DNA of 20,600 nucleotides. It comes from an uncultured Enterorhabdus sp. GTDB taxonomy: Bacteria; Actinomycetota; Coriobacteriia; Coriobacteriales; Eggerthellaceae. Below, in pieces: positions 17,952 through 20,600 of the stretch (positions are counted from its first letter, which is position 1; each line of letters starts with the position of its first letter). The translations under genes and the position numbers were made by a program. The stretch lies in contig CANSES010000021.1 of assembly GCA_947645965.1 (NCBI GenBank), forward strand, positions 1-20,600, written 5' to 3'. The notes beneath the pieces were generated by a model. That model was not told the DNA's origin. It did not search any database and was given only the letters and a program-made list of their open reading frames with translations.

Positions 17952-18942
17952 GGCCCATCGCCTCCCTCCGAGCGCACCAGATGAAGAAGGGCACACCCAC
18001 GACGGCGAAGATGATGCCGATGGGCACCTCGCTCGGCGCCATGAGGGTGCGGGCCGCCACGTCGGCCAGAAGCATGAGCGCGGCCCCCGCCACCATGGAG
18101 GCGGGGATGACGGCCCGATAGTCCGACCCCACGAAGGGGCGCACCAGATGGGGCACCATGAGCCCCACGAAGGCCACGGGCCCCGCCAGGGCCACGGCAG
18201 CCCCGGCCAACACGAGAACGACCACCAAGCACAGCGCCCGGGACTTCCCCACAGCCACGCCGAGGCCCGCGGCCGCCTCGTCGCCGAGGGACAGCACGCT
18301 CACCCGTCGCGCCAGCGCCCACGCTGCTGCCAGGGCCACGATGATGAAGGGCGCAGCCAAGGCCAAGCTGTCGGCGCGAATGCCCGCTACGCCGCCGGCC
18401 GTCCAGAAGGTGAGCGCGTAACCGATATGGAAGAAGATGGCCACGCCCTGGGCCAGCGCCGTGAGGAAGAGCCCCACGGCGCAGCCGGCCAGCACCAGCA
18501 GCACCGGATCCATATTGCGCCGACGGAAGCTCACGGCCCCGAACACCACCACCAGAGCGAAGGCCGCTCCCATGAAGGAGCAGACCACCACCCCGGCAAA
18601 ACTCATGCCCGGCAGAAGCGCCAGGCACAGCGCCAGGGCGAAGGCCGCGCCGGCGTTGATGCCCAGAAGCCCCGAGTCGGCCAAAGGATTGCGCGTGACC
18701 CCCTGCATGATGGCACCGGCCACCGCGAAGGCGGCCCCCACAAGGATGCACCCCAGGGTGCGGGGCCCGCGCAGCTCGAGCACGGCCACGTGCTCCTGGT
18801 TCGCCATGTCGGGCGACAGCAGCGCGCCGAGCACCTGGTCGGGCGGAATGGGCGTGCTGCCCACGAACAGCGAGAGCCCCGCCGCCAGGGCCACGGCCAC
18901 CATGCCGACGACCAGAAACACCGATGTCCTCAAGCGCGACAA
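17944..18942 (-). CDS. FecCD-family ABC permease, first copy
   Basis: A 332-residue polytopic membrane protein paralogous to the next gene. Family segments: LRGPRTLGCILVGAAFAVAGAIMQGVTRNPLADSGLLGINAGAA, FWTAGGVAGIRADS, LGDEAAAGLGVAVG, and GPVAFVGLMVPHLVRPFVG followed by LLADVAARTLMAPSEVPIGIIFAVVGVPFFIW. The conserved VGxxVPHxxR loop is the family coupling helix that docks on the ATPase. TTG 18942 is the likely start, with GGGGAG seven bases ahead; the first in-frame ATG is 13 codons later, inside the first membrane helix. The gene starts 12 bases after the binding-protein stop. Substrate class follows from the family (ferric siderophore, haem or cobalamin). Confidence 0.93.
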   Translation of the reverse strand: MSRLRTSVFLVVGMVAVALAAGLSLFVGSTPIPPDQVLGALLSPDMANQEHVAVLELRGPRTLGCILVGAAFAVAGAIMQGVTRNPLADSGLLGINAGAAFALALCLALLPGMSFAGVVVCSFMGAAFALVVVFGAVSFRRRNMDPVLLVLAGCAVGLFLTALAQGVAIFFHIGYALTFWTAGGVAGIRADSLALAAPFIIVALAAAWALARRVSVLSLGDEAAAGLGVAVGKSRALCLVVVLVLAGAAVALAGPVAFVGLMVPHLVRPFVGSDYRAVIPASMVAGAALMLLADVAARTLMAPSEVPIGIIFAVVGVPFFIWCARREAMGLD

Positions 18943-18954
18943 GGAACCGCTCCC

Positions 18955-19932
18955 CTAGGCCGCCGGCGTGGCATGGGCGCGGAAGAAGTCCGTGAACGCC
19001 TGGAGCTGGTTGGTGAGCGTGATGGGGTCGCGGTGCATGAAGGCCACCTGCTCGTAGGGCATGACCAGGCCGTTCTTCACCGCAGGCAGGTTCTTCCACA
19101 ACTGGGAGTCGTCCACATAGGCCGCGTCGGCCCCGTCCAGCACGCCATAGCAGATGAAGTCGCCGGCGTAATCGGGCAGCGCCTCCACGGCGATCACCTC
19201 ATAGGCCTCGTCGCCCTCCACCATGGGGCCCTGAATGGCCTCGGGTGCCTTCAATCCCCACATGTCGTAGAGGATGGAACCGCCGCGGGCGAAGTGGCTG
19301 CCCATGGTGTAGATCTCCTGGGGCCACACCTCCAGGATGGAGACGGTGCGATCCCCCACGATGCCCACGATCTCGTCCTTCACCGTGGCCACCTTGTCGT
19401 TGAACTCGTTGATGTAGGCCTCGGCGACCTCGGTCTTGTTCACGAGTCCCGCGATGTAGCGGAACAGGTCCTCGTCGGTACGGGTGCCGTCGGCGACGTA
19501 GACCGTCGGCGCGATCTTGGCGTACTTGTCGTAGTCGGCCTCGGTGATGGTGACAATGAGGTCGGGCTGCTTCTCGGCGATCATCTCCAGGGAGGTTTCC
19601 GCCGAGGTGGTGTTCAGGGCCTCGATGCCGTCGCACAGCCCCGCCAGGAAGGGGTTGTTCAGAGCGTAGGGGCTCGCGATGACTGGCTTCACGTCCACGG
19701 CCAGAAACTCGCCGAGGTAGTAGTCAGTCACGATGATCTGGGGGTTCGCGGGAATCTCCACGGGGCCCTTGTCGGTATCCACGGTGCGCATACCCGAGGC
19801 GCTATTGTCGCCCGCAGGCACGCCGCCCTCCTGGGCCGTGGCCGGGTCCTCCGACGAGCAGGCGCCCAACACGGGCGTCAGCGCGGCCGTAGCGAGAAAT
19901 GCCGCGAAAGTGCGACGAGAGATAGGGGCCAT
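18955..19932 (-). CDS. FecB/FepB-type substrate-binding lipoprotein
   Basis: A 325-residue lipoprotein that should capture the chelate and deliver it to the two permeases. The N terminus has twin arginines in SRRTFAAFL (5-13), a hydrophobic stretch and a lipobox LGAC with C25, so export by the Tat route and lipid anchoring are likely. The mature part is a class III periplasmic-binding-protein fold: NPQIIVTDYYLGEFLAV, EMIAEKQPDLIVTITE, YAKIAPTVYV, LEVWPQEIYTMGSHFARGGSILYDMWGL, and a C-terminal LPAVKNGLVMPYEQVAFMHRDP. The start at ATG 19932 has AAAGGA about eight bases upstream; the frame is open further but lacks a signal-peptide start. First gene of the importer operon. Iron-siderophore is the likeliest substrate class. 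Confidence 0.92.
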   Translation of the reverse strand: MAPISRRTFAAFLATAALTPVLGACSSEDPATAQEGGVPAGDNSASGMRTVDTDKGPVEIPANPQIIVTDYYLGEFLAVDVKPVIASPYALNNPFLAGLCDGIEALNTTSAETSLEMIAEKQPDLIVTITEADYDKYAKIAPTVYVADGTRTDEDLFRYIAGLVNKTEVAEAYINEFNDKVATVKDEIVGIVGDRTVSILEVWPQEIYTMGSHFARGGSILYDMWGLKAPEAIQGPMVEGDEAYEVIAVEALPDYAGDFICYGVLDGADAAYVDDSQLWKNLPAVKNGLVMPYEQVAFMHRDPITLTNQLQAFTDFFRAHATPAA

Positions 19933-19974
19933 GGTCAGTTCCTTTCTTCTGGCATGGACTGAATAGGTGACCAA

Positions 19975-20027
19975 ATAAGTTAGCTATAGCAAACTCATGG
20001 CAGAAAATGTTAGCACAGGTTTACTTA
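19975..20027. promoter_or_regulatory. Palindromic operator candidate upstream of the importer operon
   Basis: AGTTAGCTATAGCAAACT (19978-19995) is an 18-bp palindrome with one mismatched pair, 46 bases before the binding-protein ATG. The half-site GTTAGC recurs at 20009-20014, 30 bases away. The left halves resemble half of a DtxR/IdeR iron box, and each 19-base alignment to that consensus gives 12 matches. For an iron importer an iron-dependent repressor site is expected, but which regulator is inference. Confidence 0.45.
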
Positions 20028-20200
20028 TCCCGCCAAACCCGCCAAGCAAACCTCCACAAACACCCGCACTGGTTCATTGTAAGAGGGTACCCTTCTCCAG
20101 AAACGCCCCGATCACCGACACGTTTTCCACTTGAGACCCTTTCGTATAGAAAGCGGGGTGCGCCTCTCCAGAGAGACATCTTCAGCTGACCCTTCCCCGC
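20028..20200. other. Upstream part of the pyrC-importer gap
   Basis: The gap between the importer operon and pyrC (19933-20265) holds no convincing gene. On the minus strand it contains a -10-like TACAAT (20081-20076; 5 of 6) with no good -35. Directly upstream of it is a perfect 10-bp palindrome AGGGTACCCT (20084-20093), which would lie in the promoter spacer. A small 5-bp inverted repeat CTTTC...GAAAG also lies near 20140-20152. Confidence 0.35.
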
Positions 20201-20236
20201 AAAAAGAAAGAGACCCCCTTCGGCGAAGGGGGTCTC
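20201..20236 (-). terminator. Intrinsic terminator of pyrC
   Basis: An 11-bp perfect stem GAGACCCCCTT / AAGGGGGTCTC (20210-20220 and 20226-20236) with a 5-base loop is followed on the minus strand by TTTCTTTTT. It begins 30 bases after the pyrC stop and separates pyrC from the importer operon. Confidence 0.93.
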
Positions 20237-20265
20237 GCAAGAGCGTTGTTGTCGGAAGCCCAAGG

Positions 20266-20600
20266 CTACTCGACGATGGCGCCGTCCTCCAGGGTGGCAT
20301 AGCCGGCCACGTAGACGTCGGTGGCGCGGCCCGTCAGCTCGGCGCCGATGAAGCCGGAGTTGTTGGCCTTGGAGCAGAAGTCGTCCACGGCCACGGTCCA
20401 GGCGGCCTCGGGGTCGATGACCGTGAGGTCGGCGGTGCAGCCGGCCTGAATCTTCACCGGCTCCTGGCGCAGGATGGCGCGCGGGGCCACGGCCATGGCC
20501 TCCACCATGCGGCCGTAGTCGATGACGCCGGCGCGCACCAGATGGGTGAGCACGAGGCCGAGGGAGGTCTCCAGGCCGGTCATGCCGAAGGGCGCCAGCT
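20266..20600 (-). CDS. pyrC: Dihydroorotase, C-terminal part
   Basis: Partial gene entering from the right edge and ending at TAG (20268-20266); about 111 C-terminal residues are visible. They include APFGMTGLETSLGLVLTHLV, matching the APFGxxGLET segment of class I (type PyrC/CAD-like) dihydroorotases, then NNSGFIGAELTGRATDVYVAG, the usual product-proximal tail of cyclic amidohydrolases, and the metallo-dependent hydrolase composite-domain element AGCTADLTVIDPEAAW. The enzyme cyclises carbamoyl aspartate to dihydroorotate. The metal-binding HxH and lysine motifs are outside the window. The pyrimidine genes carA, carB, pyrK, pyrD and pyrF lie downstream on the same strand, which supports PyrC over other amidohydrolases. 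Confidence 0.9.
   Translation of the reverse strand, partial: LAPFGMTGLETSLGLVLTHLVRAGVIDYGRMVEAMAVAPRAILRQEPVKIQAGCTADLTVIDPEAAWTVAVDDFCSKANNSGFIGAELTGRATDVYVAGYATLEDGAIVE

Noticed and set aside
20021..20077. Eighteen-codon Trp- and Arg-rich peptide frame before the importer operon on the minus strand.
   Set aside because: Its ATG overlaps the -10-like TACAAT, the purine-rich site is about 12 bases away, and nothing links tryptophan to this operon.

Overview
The window is high-GC and almost entirely protein-coding. It looks like the chromosome of an anaerobic actinobacterium, most likely a member of the Coriobacteriia (Eggerthellaceae-like). Three things point there: an actinobacterial integration host factor (mIHF) gene upstream of gmk and rpoZ, the overall codon and GC style, and a heterodimeric NAD-linked dihydroorotate dehydrogenase (pyrK-pyrD). 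The genus assignment is inference; no 16S gene or other decisive marker is present.

Layout. Only two genes are on the plus strand, both at the left: the 3' end of lepA (1-335) with its terminator, and a metallo-beta-lactamase-fold hydrolase (469-1590). Everything else is on the minus strand. Read right to left in transcription order: the 3' part of pyrC (20600-20266) with a strong terminator; a four-gene FecBCDE-type ABC importer, probably for ferric siderophore or a related metal chelate (19932-16061); carA-carB (15789-11221); pyrK-pyrD-pyrF (11063-8600); mihF-gmk-rpoZ-thiI (8472-6081) with a strong terminator; a roughly 400 bp non-coding gap full of REP-like repeats (5683-6080); and comEA-comEC-holA (5682-1587), which converges on the hydrolase gene so tightly that both stop codons lie in one CTAG.

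How it fits together. CarAB makes carbamoyl phosphate, PyrC makes dihydroorotate, PyrK/PyrD oxidises it to orotate and PyrF makes UMP, so most of de novo pyrimidine synthesis is here; pyrB and pyrE are not in the window. The iron importer splits pyrC from carAB. The mihF group combines a nucleoid protein, guanylate kinase, the RNA polymerase omega subunit and a tRNA 4-thiouridine enzyme. ComEA and ComEC are the DNA-uptake receptor and channel, followed by the clamp-loader delta subunit HolA. Genes within each group are closely coupled (TAATG or TAAATG junctions, short overlaps), and several starts are GTG or TTG.

This is mainly a housekeeping region and I see no clearly new multi-gene system. 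The items most worth a second look are the iron importer placed inside the pyrimidine cluster with its palindromic upstream site, a Fur-box-like palindrome before the hydrolase, a terminator-like hairpin in the carA leader, the REP-like repeat patch, and three protein oddities (a Cys motif on the importer ATPase, an insertion in CarA, an altered PP-loop in ThiI).
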